Shown in pieces: positions 12,754 to 22,420 of a DNA stretch of 64,000 nucleotides. The notes beneath the pieces were generated by a model that did not search any database, was not told the DNA's origin, and saw nothing but the letters and a program-made list of their open reading frames with translations. Every line of letters starts with the position of its first letter. Within the stretch, counting starts at the first letter, position 1. The DNA comes from Linanthus parryae (lineage: Eukaryota > Streptophyta > Magnoliopsida > Ericales > Polemoniaceae), in the NCBI GenBank assembly GCA_023055425.1, contig JALGPY010000005.1:77045495-77109494 (forward strand), given 5' to 3'. A program made the translations under genes and the position numbers.

Positions 12754-12982
12754 CATCAAGCTATTCTCGAGTCAGAAGCACATCTTGTTGCTGAAATCAT
12801 CTGATGACAGATTTAATTTAGATCTTCCATTGGTCTTGTTGCTGGCATTTTTTTGGTGTAAGCTCTCCATCCAACCAATGACACCTATGTTCCTCATTCT
12901 CTGTACTGAGAGTGAACATATCATCAATCTACAACCGAAGCTCCCCTAATTCTAAATACGGTATCAAAGTTTTAGAAATCAA

Positions 12983-13159
12983 CCAATGGGAGTTGGCCTA
13001 AGTGGTAAGCAACTTGGTTCCGCTTAAGCAGGTCTCGAGTTCCAATCCTTGTGTATGCGGAAAATTCCTACTGGTAGACTCACCTGCCATACCCAGGCAT
13101 GCGACACGGGTCGGACCGAATTAAGGGGCGAAGCCCAGGAACCGGTTGGAAAACCAAAA
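12983..13159 (+). mobile_element. tRNA-derived SINE with long target-site duplication
   Basis: The element is flanked by an identical 17-bp duplication, AAAGTTTTAGAAATCAA, at 12966-12982 and 13160-13176. The 5' part has a Pol III A box (TGGCCTAAGTGG at 12994-13005) and B box (GAGTTCCAATC at 13038-13048). The body continues through a GC-richer segment (GACACGGGTCGGACC) and ends in an A-rich tail. The arrangement matches plant Au-type SINEs. The perfect duplication indicates a fairly recent insertion. Confidence 0.88.
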
Positions 13160-13383
13160 AAAGTTTTAGAAATCAAAAGAGTTCATAAACCAAGTCACTC
13201 GATATTCTTAAACCATTAGCAGATCAAGAGTCAAATGATGTACAATAAGTGCCCCGTTCGATCATTTAGCCTAAACATACGACATGTTGAAGGAACATTA
13301 GACAAACAACTACTCTATCGGGTCTTCCTGCTCGTCTTTGGCAATCTCTTTCAGTCAGACTCAACATCTTTCCCGGACAATGT

Positions 13384-13683
13384 TCATACCTTTGTCGCGG
13401 TGGAGCTGTGGGCAGGAGACTTGACATTCCAGAATGACTCTTGACAAGACTTCTTGGTTACAGGCTCTAAGTCTTGACATTGGTGGTTGTGGTTGACGGC
13501 TCTATCTGGTGGAGGAGCTATAATGGGCTGAACTCTCGCGGGTGAATCTCTTCTGGTTTGGTGGACGGTACCGTGGGGACCCTTAGAGGTTGAGGTTGGC
13601 ACTTCCGGCTCCATCCCAGCCAGTTCCTCTGCCCAGATGGGAGGACGTCCAGGATCAGTCACCACCTGGAGTAATGGTGACAC
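13384..13683 (-). pseudogene. Downstream part of the PMD-associated locus (unidentified open frame)
   Basis: This minus-strand frame of 99 codons is rich in Pro, Thr and Ser, with no recognised domain. A plus-strand frame (13637-13831) overlaps it, and the coding strand cannot be decided. It lies on the far side of the hairpin array from the second PMD-locus gene and has similar base composition, so it may be a terminal coding piece of the same element. Function unknown. Confidence 0.25.
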
Positions 13684-13942
13684 GGGAGGAAACGAGAGAA
13701 AAGCAACCCACGCGGATGGAGGCCCCAGGAGTAGCTACATCTATACCTTAAAGAGGATCATCAAGCATGATGAAGACGGCAGACAAGTGGGAAGTTTCTA
13801 CTCCAACGGGAAGAAGTGTTACCGCATCTAGAGGTGCCCTAAAGGTGCGCTCCCGTCATCAACCGTTGAATACAGTTATTGTTTATCAACTGTTTTTATT
13901 TCATCAGCTGGTTGTCCGTACCTGTTGCAACCGGTTTAAAAC

Positions 13943-14470
13943 TTATCTCAAAAGATAGAAATGATACGACCAAGCACAAGCCTATCTCATATGATAGCAG
14001 CTAAGCGCGATGAGAGCCTGTCTGCTAAGATAGCACAAGCCTATCTCATATGATAGCAACCAAGCGCGATTAAAGCCTGTCTGCTAAGATAGCACGAGCC
14101 TATCTCATATGATAGCAGCCAAGCGTGATCTAAGCCTATCTGCTAAGATAGCACAAGCCTATCTCATATGATAGCAGCCAAACGTGATCAAAGCCTGTCT
14201 GCTAAGACAGCACAAGCTTATCTCATATGATAGCAGCCAAACGCGAATAGAGCCTGTCTGTTAAGATAGCTGAAGCCTATATCACATGATAGCAGCCAAA
14301 CTAAAGCCTATCTCATATGATAGCAGCCAAATTCAAGCAGAGTCTATCTACTGGGATAGCAACAAAAAAACCAAGGCCTATCTCATATGATAGCAACAAC
14401 AACCTATCTAACATGATAAGTGACCAGAGCCTATCCTTTGAGATTACAAGATTGAAAGCCTGTTCAAACG
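13943..14470. repeat. Array of about 17 short hairpins (CTATC-N6-GATAG)
   Basis: Units of about 20-36 bases repeat the core GCCTATCTCATATGATAGCA alternating with GCCTGTCTGCTAAGATAGCA, giving a higher-order period near 59. Each core is a 5-bp inverted repeat (CTATC/GATAG) around a 6-base loop. Loops vary (TCATAT, TGCTAA, TACTGG) while the stem is kept. One unit near 14195 has both arms changed (CTGTC with GACAG). The array decays rightwards to about 14640. Two related units are at 29062-29125, on the other side of the Athila insertion. Confidence 0.85.
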
Positions 14471-14879
14471 AACGGTACACGAGTTTATCTTATTCAACAT
14501 ATGGCTAACGCTCAAACGCGAAGTCATGGCCTATCTTGGGCAGAACAAACATAGTAGTTGAAATACGCGCATAGAAAAAAAGATACAAGTCTATCTTATT
14601 AGACAAAAGGGCGAGGTACAATTTATCTGTCTAGATAATAGCAGAAAGCAAACTTTTAAGCAAAAAGATTGCAAGGAAACATATTCCTACGCTAATACAC
14701 TAAACTACGGGCCTAACTATGGAAGGCTCGTCGTCATCGTCGACGTTCTCGACCAGAACAGAGCCCTTGTCGCTACCATGGCGAGATGCCAGATGAACTT
14801 CATGGAATGGACGGGGGAAACAAATTAGGGAATGAATCCCGTTCTCCGCCCTCACATCCAAGTTTTGGTGGAAAATATT

Positions 14880-14966
14880 CTCCAATGGAGAGCCACCGGG
14901 GCAATACCCCAATCATTACACTTCAATTCAAGAATCGGTGAGGGCGCAGTCTTTGCCGGAATCCCA
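14880..14966 (-). pseudogene. Second PMD-locus gene, 3' part (left of the Athila insertion)
   Basis: On the minus strand the frame that enters element 1 at 28431 continues here once the inserted element and one TSD copy are discounted, and stops at a TGA just inside this interval. The residues are rich in Pro, Ile and Trp and unlike any family I know. An additional open frame (14912-14700, minus) lies directly downstream and may be the same product after a frame change. See the entry at 28431-28677. Confidence 0.35.
14962..14966. repeat. Target-site duplication TCCCA of element 1 (left)
   Basis: TCCCA immediately precedes TGATGCG, the outer end of the left LTR, and recurs at 28431-28435 after the right LTR. 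This proves that the two LTRs bound one insertion. Confidence 0.95.
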
Positions 14967-16547
14967 TGATGCGCAAACTAACGTGTTGTTCGCAAGTATA
15001 CGAATCTTGTAATACCGGGTGTAATTAAACTCGGGTGATCGTTCCCACGAGGACTATTTCGGGTTTTCTTGCGTCGTCAGTTTTGGTTAACTGAGTGTAG
15101 TAACAAGGAGGAGTAGGTTGTGATTGCCTTTTACTAAACTAAAAACAGAAGTTAAAAACGTAAACGTAAATATTTTTTGTGACGTTTTCTAAAATAGGCT
15201 GAATCGGTTGTTACGATAATAGATGGGAACTAGGCTCCAGGATCCCCTAGGGTTTCTTCAGATTTCATTTTTACGTTCGATTATGAAAACACTCAGCAGT
15301 TTCGATATCTGTGCAACGTACCAGTTGTGCAGTGACTTTTCAGGTTCCACACGTAATCCCGATCCTGCAGACTTTCGGATTCTTGTTAAGCTGCCTTAAG
15401 TCTGCAGTCTCGGTCTAAGCCTGTTAGGGTTTCTAACCTGTTCGAATGGCCCAAGTCAAATTCTCTAACAGTTGGTCTCACGTTTTTCAATGCTAGCCCT
15501 ATCTCCCTTTCTCTGGTCGGTCTATCAGGGTAAGGTACTAAATCCTGACTTTTCTTCCTAACCCTAACTTGACGTTTTCACCTACAAGCTCGGGTCTATA
15601 GCAATCCTGGGTGATTAATCCTATCATGCATATACGATAATAATCAAAGCCAAAATAACATATACAACTTGCTGGATTAAGATAACAATCATGAATCCAT
15701 AAACGAAGTAGTCATAAAATATGGATACGAAACCCTAGGTTCACCGAGAACCTCGGTAAGAAGTTTAGCTACGACTAGACATAATACAAAACGCAATTTC
15801 TGAATATAAAGAGAGAGAACGAAATCAAACTAAGTCTTCGAATCTCGAATCGCTCTTCCGTGCTCTCCGTGAATTCTCTGACTTGCCCTTCGGTTGTGCT
15901 GAGTATTGTGTTGTGTCTTCAAAACGAGCCTGGACGAGTCTTTAAATAGTGTTGTTTTTCCCCAAAACGCGTGCGCCAGAAATTACGGAATCTGCCATCA
16001 TTCCCCCGACCTCGGAGAAAAAGTCAAACTGGCTGCGTATATACGCAACGCTGCGTATATACGCTACCAGGGCCAAAAATCCTCCAACCATCACCCACCC
16101 TGCATGCGTATATACGCAAGGCTGCGTATATACGCAGGCAGGGGGTGGTGATGTGGGCCCTACTTGGTCCTTTGGTGGGCCTGTTTGGGTCCCCTGGGTC
16201 CCACTCTTCTGCCTGACTCTCCCGGTTTGCCTCCCTTGGTGTTCTTCTGCTTTTCCGTGTTCCCATCTTGACCCGGTCCTGTGCACGTTTCCCGAGACGG
16301 TCCCGGCTTGGTCCCGGCACGCTTCCCGATGCACCTTCCAAACCTGTTCCTGAAAAGGCAACATAGACGAAAACCCGCGATCATATCCAAATATAGCAAT
16401 AAATAAGCAGAAATCCATGAAGTACAGATAAACATCTCGTTCTAAATTCCCGAGGCATTCTAGGGCAATTTCCGGCAAAATATGCTATCTCCAGCACAAA
16501 CACTCGTGAAATCAGGCTAAAAGATAACCCCTAATTGGGTGTTATCA
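14967..16547 (-). repeat. 3' LTR of element 1
   Basis: 1581 bp, aligned end to end with 26870-28430. A TATTTAAAG-type TATA box (minus strand) is near 15940-15950. Two pairs of the palindrome TGCGTATATACGCA lie upstream of it at 16034, 16052, 16105 and 16123. The right LTR carries three copies, so one palindrome unit differs between the two LTRs. Confidence 0.95.
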
Positions 16548-16560
16548 AATACCCCCGCAC
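16548..16560 (-). promoter_or_regulatory. Polypurine tract of element 1
   Basis: On the element strand AGTGCGGGGGTATT abuts the first base of the 3' LTR (TGATAAC). A G-rich purine run at this site is the plus-strand primer for reverse transcription. The matching site in element 3 is at 59870-59882. Confidence 0.8.
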
Positions 16561-18457
16561 TAAGCATTGCTCGTCCCGAGAAATCCTGCCAACCCTAGCC
16601 TGATAGCATACATTTCTGTCCTCCTGAGACTGGCTCTGTGCATACACTACCGTTGCATACTCTTTCGACCCAAACCTTTCAACCGGACGACTCGATAGAA
16701 AAACGTACTCAGATAGAATATACACAGACTCAAACGACTCAAAACAGACTAATGAAAAAAATATTTTTGGTGAGATTGGGCAACCTCAAAAACATAACCA
16801 GTGTGTCCTCGTGATCTCATCCTTTTCAGAATGTACTTCCCTGCAAGCGATCGGTAAGTCTGAACATATTTATATGGTGGATTTAAGCGCTGGACCAAAG
16901 TAATATTACTTTAGTTATCAAACTGAGCAAATCCTAGCTAACTTACCATCCGAGCTCTTTCCGAAAGGATCTATGTCTAATCAGGTAAGATATATATATG
17001 TGTCAAGGTACGGCATAGTCCTACTTGTTATGACATTCTCACAATTTACCAAACTCACACCCCTCACCGAGATCCCGAAAAACTGCCCGGAACACCTAAG
17101 TTCCTGCTTTCCCAATCCTTCAGTCCCCCGGTGTGCTTCGCCGTGCCCGCGGCCACAAATGTGAAGTGGTGTAAACGTCTCGAAAATCGTGCCACTCACT
17201 CAGCTTTTTATTTAAATAATGTAAAACGAGCTAAAACTAGAACATGACTTTTCTTTTTCTCTTTCTTCTTTTTTTTTTCTTTTTTTTTTTTTTATTTTGT
17301 TTCTTTTTTTTTTAATAGAATGACTATATACAAACATACATGAATACTGACAATACTAAACTGACTAAAGCTGAGTGAGTGAAAATAAATCTCTATCGTG
17401 GGGTACGTAATATGTACTCATGTGCAGTACCCCCACACTAATCCTGAAGCGCTGATCCTGTAGTCGAAATAATACTGTGCAGTCCCACCGAACCTCCTCA
17501 TCACCAAAGATGTAGAAAAATGGCACAACCACCAATTAACCCTACAACCCCCCGGAACCCCGTTTTGTGCGAACAGATGCTCGCATGCGACTAACTCCTC
17601 ATGTGGTCACTATGTAATGAAGTGATCCACCTCCGCAAATTAATGCACTGTCGCCACTAACTCACCCTGTCCTTCCCTCGAAAAACGTGTAAATATCAAA
17701 ACTGTCCAATATTGATAAATCATGAAGCTCTCCCATCTAAAACCCACCCTACTCACTCCCTCCGTCATAACACGTAGAATAGCCAACTATCGACTGATGA
17801 GGTCTCAAAGGAGGCTGCCTAGGCTAAAGTGGCTACGAAGAAAGAGGGTAAATGGCTTCAAACGGGTTTAATAATTGGACCTAGGGGTAAGAAACAGGAC
17901 GTGAGGTCCCTTGATAGCCAGTCACTCCACCGAAAAACGCGATGACCGTGACGGCGCCCGTGGGCGGGTTGTCGACTACCTAAGTGACGGTGGTGTAGCA
18001 ACTAGTCGGATTCTTAGCTCAGGTGATAATTACTTGTGGATTCCAAAGGCCGCTGACTCTCACCTATCTACTGTACCTCGGTGCAAGTTTTCTTTTCTTT
18101 CAAAGGATTCAACCTCAATTTCTTCACTGTTTCTGTTATCTCGATTGCCCTTTCTCAAAATTTTCTAGTTTTAAACCCTTTTTTTTTGAAAAATAATTTA
18201 TACCGCTGTTTGCGTATATACGCAGGGCTGCGTATATACTCAACCAGCAGCATAAAAATTTTTAATTTTTGATTTTTTTTTAAATATATACAATGCATGG
18301 CCAGAATGTTGGTGGTGGGTTGACTCAAATAACGAAAATATGCTGATTCAAAAATATAAAATAAAAACTGCGAATAAACATGAAGAAACGTGCAGACCGG
18401 GTTAATGCAGACACGACTACCACCCCCACACTAAGAGGTGGCATGCCCTCATGGCAC
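16561..18457 (-). other. Non-coding spacer between ORF3 and 3' LTR of element 1
   Basis: No ORF is supported. The spacer contains two further PPT-like motifs (17428-17441 and 18420-18435), one palindrome pair (18211-18224 and 18229-18242), a T-rich tract (17261-17312) and blocks that are also present in element 3: 16766-16790, 17147-17170 and 17967-18036. Conservation of non-coding sequence between two otherwise diverged elements suggests function in the RNA or DNA. Confidence 0.7.
18211..18242. repeat. Palindrome pair (element 1, downstream spacer)
   Basis: TGCGTATATACGCA at 18211 and TGCGTATATACTCA at 18229, start-to-start spacing 18. This is the same unit as in the LTRs and in the spacer upstream of ORF3. 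Confidence 0.9.
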
Positions 18458-20256
18458 TCACTCGTCCGGAAAAAATGTCGGGTCTGACCCGGTCTCGGAA
18501 GTACCGGATATGCTGCCCGGAGAGCTGCTGCCCGAATCAGTCCTGTAGACGACCGGCCGACGCATGCGTGCACGGGGCCGGTAATTGGAGGACTGCGACT
18601 CTGACCCAGTCCAACTGCTAGGTGGCTGGGAGCGCAATCTCGTCCTGCCACTCGAAGGCTGCTGGGTACGGGACCCAGTCTGACGACCTGTGGGCTGCTG
18701 GGATCGTGTCCCAGGCTGACGTCTCTCCTGTCTCGCAGGTGGCGGTGATGGCTGAGTCGGGGGAGGTGGCTGGGTCGGGGGAGGTGGAGCAGAGGTATAC
18801 TCGCTAGAGTCCCCGTCATCCGACCAACTCGTGGTGAAGCTGCTGGAGTAGGTAGGGGGAAAATACAGTGGGAGTGGCGGTTCTCGGCCTGCGTGCTGAG
18901 CTGCCTCCCGCTGCTCCTCTCGAATACTAGCAAGGGCAGCGTGGGTGTCCTTCGTGACCTTTCGCTGAGTCCGGCGGGTATGTGTGAGAGCCCTCCAAAG
19001 TTTGCCCGCTTTGTCGAGCATTCTCTCCCCAATGGACTTGTGCCCGCCACGACACCCCTCAAATCCCTCGTCAACTCGGGGCAACCTACGTGGTGGGCTG
19101 GTCTAGCTCTCGGGGTCGGGTCGGCCCGTGGGGCCGGCTCACCTCGCTGTCGGGCTGGCTGGGTGTGGGCATTCCTCTCAGTCCCCTGCCGACTCGACTC
19201 GGGACGCTCACTCTCTCGACTAGTACGGCATCGCCGAAGTCCGGCCGATGCCTGGCGACTGGCTGGTCGCTCCTGAGTCGAACGCCTCCTAGGGGCAGGG
19301 GCAGGGGCAGGATCCTCCTCCATAATGTCGTCATCCTCATCGAGGTCAACGACCAGCTCCTGTGGGCCCGGGTTACGGGCCATAATCTTCCTATAAGGCC
19401 GTGGCCGAGGAGGCTCTAAATCGCCCTCAAGGATATCCATGGGAACCTCAAAATCCCGCGCCAGTTTGGCGATGAGGTTGGCGTACCCCAACCCCTTATG
19501 GCTCGCGGTTTTGTTCCGCTCCTGCATGTAAATCCAGATGCGACGAGGAATGTCGACCTCTCGCTGGAGAACGAGGCAGTAGACTAAGAGTACGTACTCA
19601 TAGTCAAGATGGGTAAAATGCTTGATACCCACTACCCGGTTCACTACCCACTCGGCCCACCATCATGGTGGCCCGGTAATAAAACGAGAGTGCAGTTTCT
19701 TGCCTATCTCACCAGCACCCTCTCTCTCGAAATGGGCACTCGGGTACCCATGAGTCACAACCCGCAAAATCTCAGCATCGTTCGGCGGGTAATCCTGACA
19801 CTCAGCATAGGCGCACGGGACGTTCCTCAACGGGATCCCATACGCCTGGCGGATACTGTCCGCCGTGACTATAATAAACTGCCTCCGGCAGTACACCCAT
19901 CGGGTGTCACCGTTGGCCTCACCCGCCCCCTTGTGCATGACGTTTCTGTAAAACTCACGCACCAAGGAGGAGCTAGACACCTCCGGAAACCCGGCCAAGG
20001 ACTGTCCGAAAAGTTCCGGACGACTAGCAAACTCTGCCATCTCTGGTGGCATGTTCATGTGGTCAACCTCAAAGCGGTAATCCTTGGGCAGGTTTCGACC
20101 CATTTTCGTTCCGGTCAAAAAGTAAAAATGAGCATAATGGTTCACGAACCGAAAACTGTCAAACCTCCTAGAGTTGATTTGCTCCGCGGTGTAGTCAGTA
20201 GGGAACTCGTCCCGGTTTTGGTTAAGGACCGGCACTCCGAACTCCATAATAGGCAA
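18458..20256 (-). pseudogene. ORF3 of element 1: protein after integrase (plant-transposon domain), broken
   Basis: The minus-strand frame starts at the ATG ending at 20256 and runs through a folded-looking domain (motifs NHYAHFYFLTGTKM, LVREFYRNV, IRQAYGIPL, HFTHLDYEYVLLVYCLV) into a long Pro/Arg/Ser-rich tail ending TFFPDE at 18458. An in-frame TGA at 19663-19665 (probably from TGG) and a frameshift near 19085 break it. The first part resembles the 'putative plant transposon protein' domain seen in plant retroelement ORFs. Its place after integrase is where Athila elements carry env-like ORFs, but I see no clear signal peptide or membrane segment, so an envelope role is not supported. About 600 residues without the breaks. 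DNA- or RNA-binding is possible given the basic tail, but unproven. Confidence 0.7.
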
Positions 20257-21338
20257 AACCTCGAAAACGTGCCTAATCGGGAATTAAAGCAAAAAATTTG
20301 AAACGTGCACGTAACAAGTGTGTATCAATAGATAGTTCACCTAAGAGCTACCAGAGGTCCACACGGCAAGTGCCGCTCCAAAATCAAAAATACCGAAAAA
20401 TAACAGACCCGGCTACGTGTCGTGCCAAAACGGAAAATAAAGAGAAAGATGAGATTTTCGACCTTCCCTAAACAGGGGTGAAAACCGGAGATTCTGCCCG
20501 GAAAGTCGCCGGAAAAGTCGCCGGCGGTCGCCGGAAAAATCGCCGGAAAACGTAACTGCCCGGAATTGAAATCCGAACCCACCAAATCGAAGCCCTCGAT
20601 CTCCTCTTTCACCTTCCCTTGTACGGTTTTTGCTAGTTCTTGCTCTAACACCTTCGAATCGGCACTTTTCCTCAAGAACACGCCATTCCTAGATGGAAAT
20701 TTCCCGCTCGGTTCTCGCTTGTTTCTGGATTTTGATGGATGATACTTGCTCCTTGCGACGAGGGGATTCCAGAAATGTGCCCGGAATTTGATTTGGAGGT
20801 CCGAGGCAAATTTGTGTTCTTCACGTTGAGAGAAAATGGAGGAAGAGAGAGAGAGGAAGGTGCCAACAATGGAGGGCCGCGGCCTCCTTCCCCCCTTAAA
20901 CCCTAAATTTTTCAAAATTTACAAAAATACCCCTCAGGTTTTGGAAAAATTACATTTTTTTCTTTCTGCATGCGTATATACGCAATACTGCGTATATACT
21001 CAATCAGAAATCAAAAAGAAAACAAAAAAATAAAAAAATTGCCCCTGGTTGCGTATATACGCAGGGCTGCATATATACGCAACCAGCAACATTTTTTTTT
21101 CTTTCTTTTCTTTTCTCTCTTCCTCTATTTTCCCGGTTCTGCCTGTTTTCTATTTTGGTGCATCTGCACAATCTCAATTTTCAAGTCAAAAACCCGCTCA
21201 TCTCGCCTCTCTCAAAAATTCAGAACTGAATATAATAACTTAATAAAATAACAGAAATAAATTAATTAACGATTAATTTGGGTTGCCTCCCAAACAGCGC
21301 CTTGTGATTTACGGTCGACGGCCCGACCCTGTTACCTC
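20257..21338 (-). other. Integrase-ORF3 spacer of element 1
   Basis: This is 1.08 kb between the integrase stop (21339) and the ORF3 start. It holds two palindrome pairs (20971/20989 and 21050/21068) and, downstream on the element strand, an AT-rich stretch with GGGTATTTTTGTAAATTT, a GGCCGCGGCC palindrome near 20875 and repeated GCCGGAAAA motifs at 20500-20550. The open frame at 20337-20915 has no family resemblance. The layout could be a separate promoter or leader for ORF3. Confidence 0.55.
20971..21081. repeat. Two palindrome pairs upstream of ORF3 (element 1)
   Basis: Units at 20971-20984, 20989-21002, 21050-21063 and 21068-21081. The first and third are perfect TGCGTATATACGCA; the others have one or two changes. 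Spacing within both pairs is 18. Confidence 0.92.
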
Positions 21339-22418
21339 TCACGGGTCATCAAAATAGACCGGGTCTATTTTGACGACTTCGGCGGTCTCGAGATATGGCT
21401 TGATCCGATTCCTGTTCACCCTGAAAGTGGACTTATCTTTTGGATTCTCCAGCTCGAATGCTCCCCATGCAAAAATCTGCTTGATGATGAACGGGCCCGA
21501 CCAACGAGACCTCAGTTTTCCCGGAAAAAATCGCATCCGGGTATTGTAGAGAAGCACTTTATCGCCTTCGTTAAACTGCTTTGGCGTGATACGGTGATCA
21601 TGCCACTTCTTTGTCTTCTCTTTGTAAATTTTGGCGCTCTCGAAAGTCGTTCTGCGGAACTCCTCTAATTCTAGCAGTGCCATCTTCCTCTTATCTCCCG
21701 CCAGATTCTGATCCAAGTTGAGAAGCTTGATGGCCCAATACGCTTTGTGCTCCAATTCCACCGGTAAGTGGCACGCTTTCCCAAACACAAGCTGGTATGG
21801 CGATATACCCAGCGGTGGTTTGAAAGCAGTCCTGTAGGCCCAGAGCGTATCGTCCAGTCTGTTGGACCAATCCTTTCGGCCGAGATACACTGTATTCTCG
21901 AGTATGCTCTTGATCTCTCGATTTGAAACCTCGGCTTGCCCGTTTGTCTGCAGATGGTAGGGTAACGAGACTTTATGAACTGACACGCCGTACTGTTTCA
22001 GAACTTTCGCAAAGACTCGATTGATGAAGTGAGAGCCCTCGTCACTGATCATTGCCCAGGGGGTTCCGAAACGAGTGAAAATGTTACGTTTCAGAAAACG
22101 CTCAACTGTGGCTGCATCGTTTTTCTGACACGCGATCGCTTCGATCCACTTCGTCACATAATCTACTGGCAGCGGAATGTAGAGGTTACCCATGGAGGAC
22201 GGGAATGGCCCCATAAAGTCAATTCCCCATACAGCAAAAGGTTCTACTTCCTGCCACACGGTCATCGGCATCTCGTCCCGATGTGACGTGTTTCCTGTTC
22301 TCTGGCATCTATCACATCCCTGCACATAGTCGTGACAATCCTTAAAGATTGTCGGCCAGAAAAAACCGGACTGCAGTATTTTATGAGCTGTTCGCGTTCC
22401 CCCAAAATGACCCCCACA
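21339..22418 (-). pseudogene. Integrase of element 1
   Basis: The minus-strand frame contains, in order, the end of the HHCC zinc finger (CDRCQRTG), the catalytic core ([11 protein letters not shown] with first Asp, ISDEGSHF with second Asp, [12 protein letters not shown] with the Glu) and a C-terminal domain with the GPF-type stretch [13 protein letters not shown]. It ends at a stop at 21339-21341 with no chromodomain. The catalytic Asp-Asp-Glu set is present in a 328-codon open stretch (22325-21339). The zinc-finger start is cut from RNase H by a stop at 22419-22421. It would insert element cDNA into chromatin in a working copy. Confidence 0.9.
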
Positions 22419-22420
22419 CT
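22410..22420 (-). promoter_or_regulatory. PPT-like motif inside integrase (candidate central PPT)
   Basis: On the element strand AGTGTGGGGGT matches the terminal PPT (AGTGCGGGGGT) except one base. It overlaps the codons for Cys-Gly-Gly-His of the integrase zinc finger, so coding constraint alone may explain it. Confidence 0.3.

Noticed and set aside
13943..14470. CRISPR-like repeat array
   Set aside because: The repeats are palindromic and regularly spaced, but this is a plant nuclear locus, the spacers are themselves repeats and no cas genes are present.
16024..16353. Open frames with repeated AYIR and CVYTQ peptides in several frames
   Set aside because: They are translations of the TGCGTATATACGCA palindromes, occur on both strands and lie in LTR non-coding sequence.
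18893..20301. Plus-strand frames opposite ORF3
   Set aside because: They are shadows of the GC-rich minus-strand ORF3. The minus frame has the conserved domain and the continuous coding pattern.
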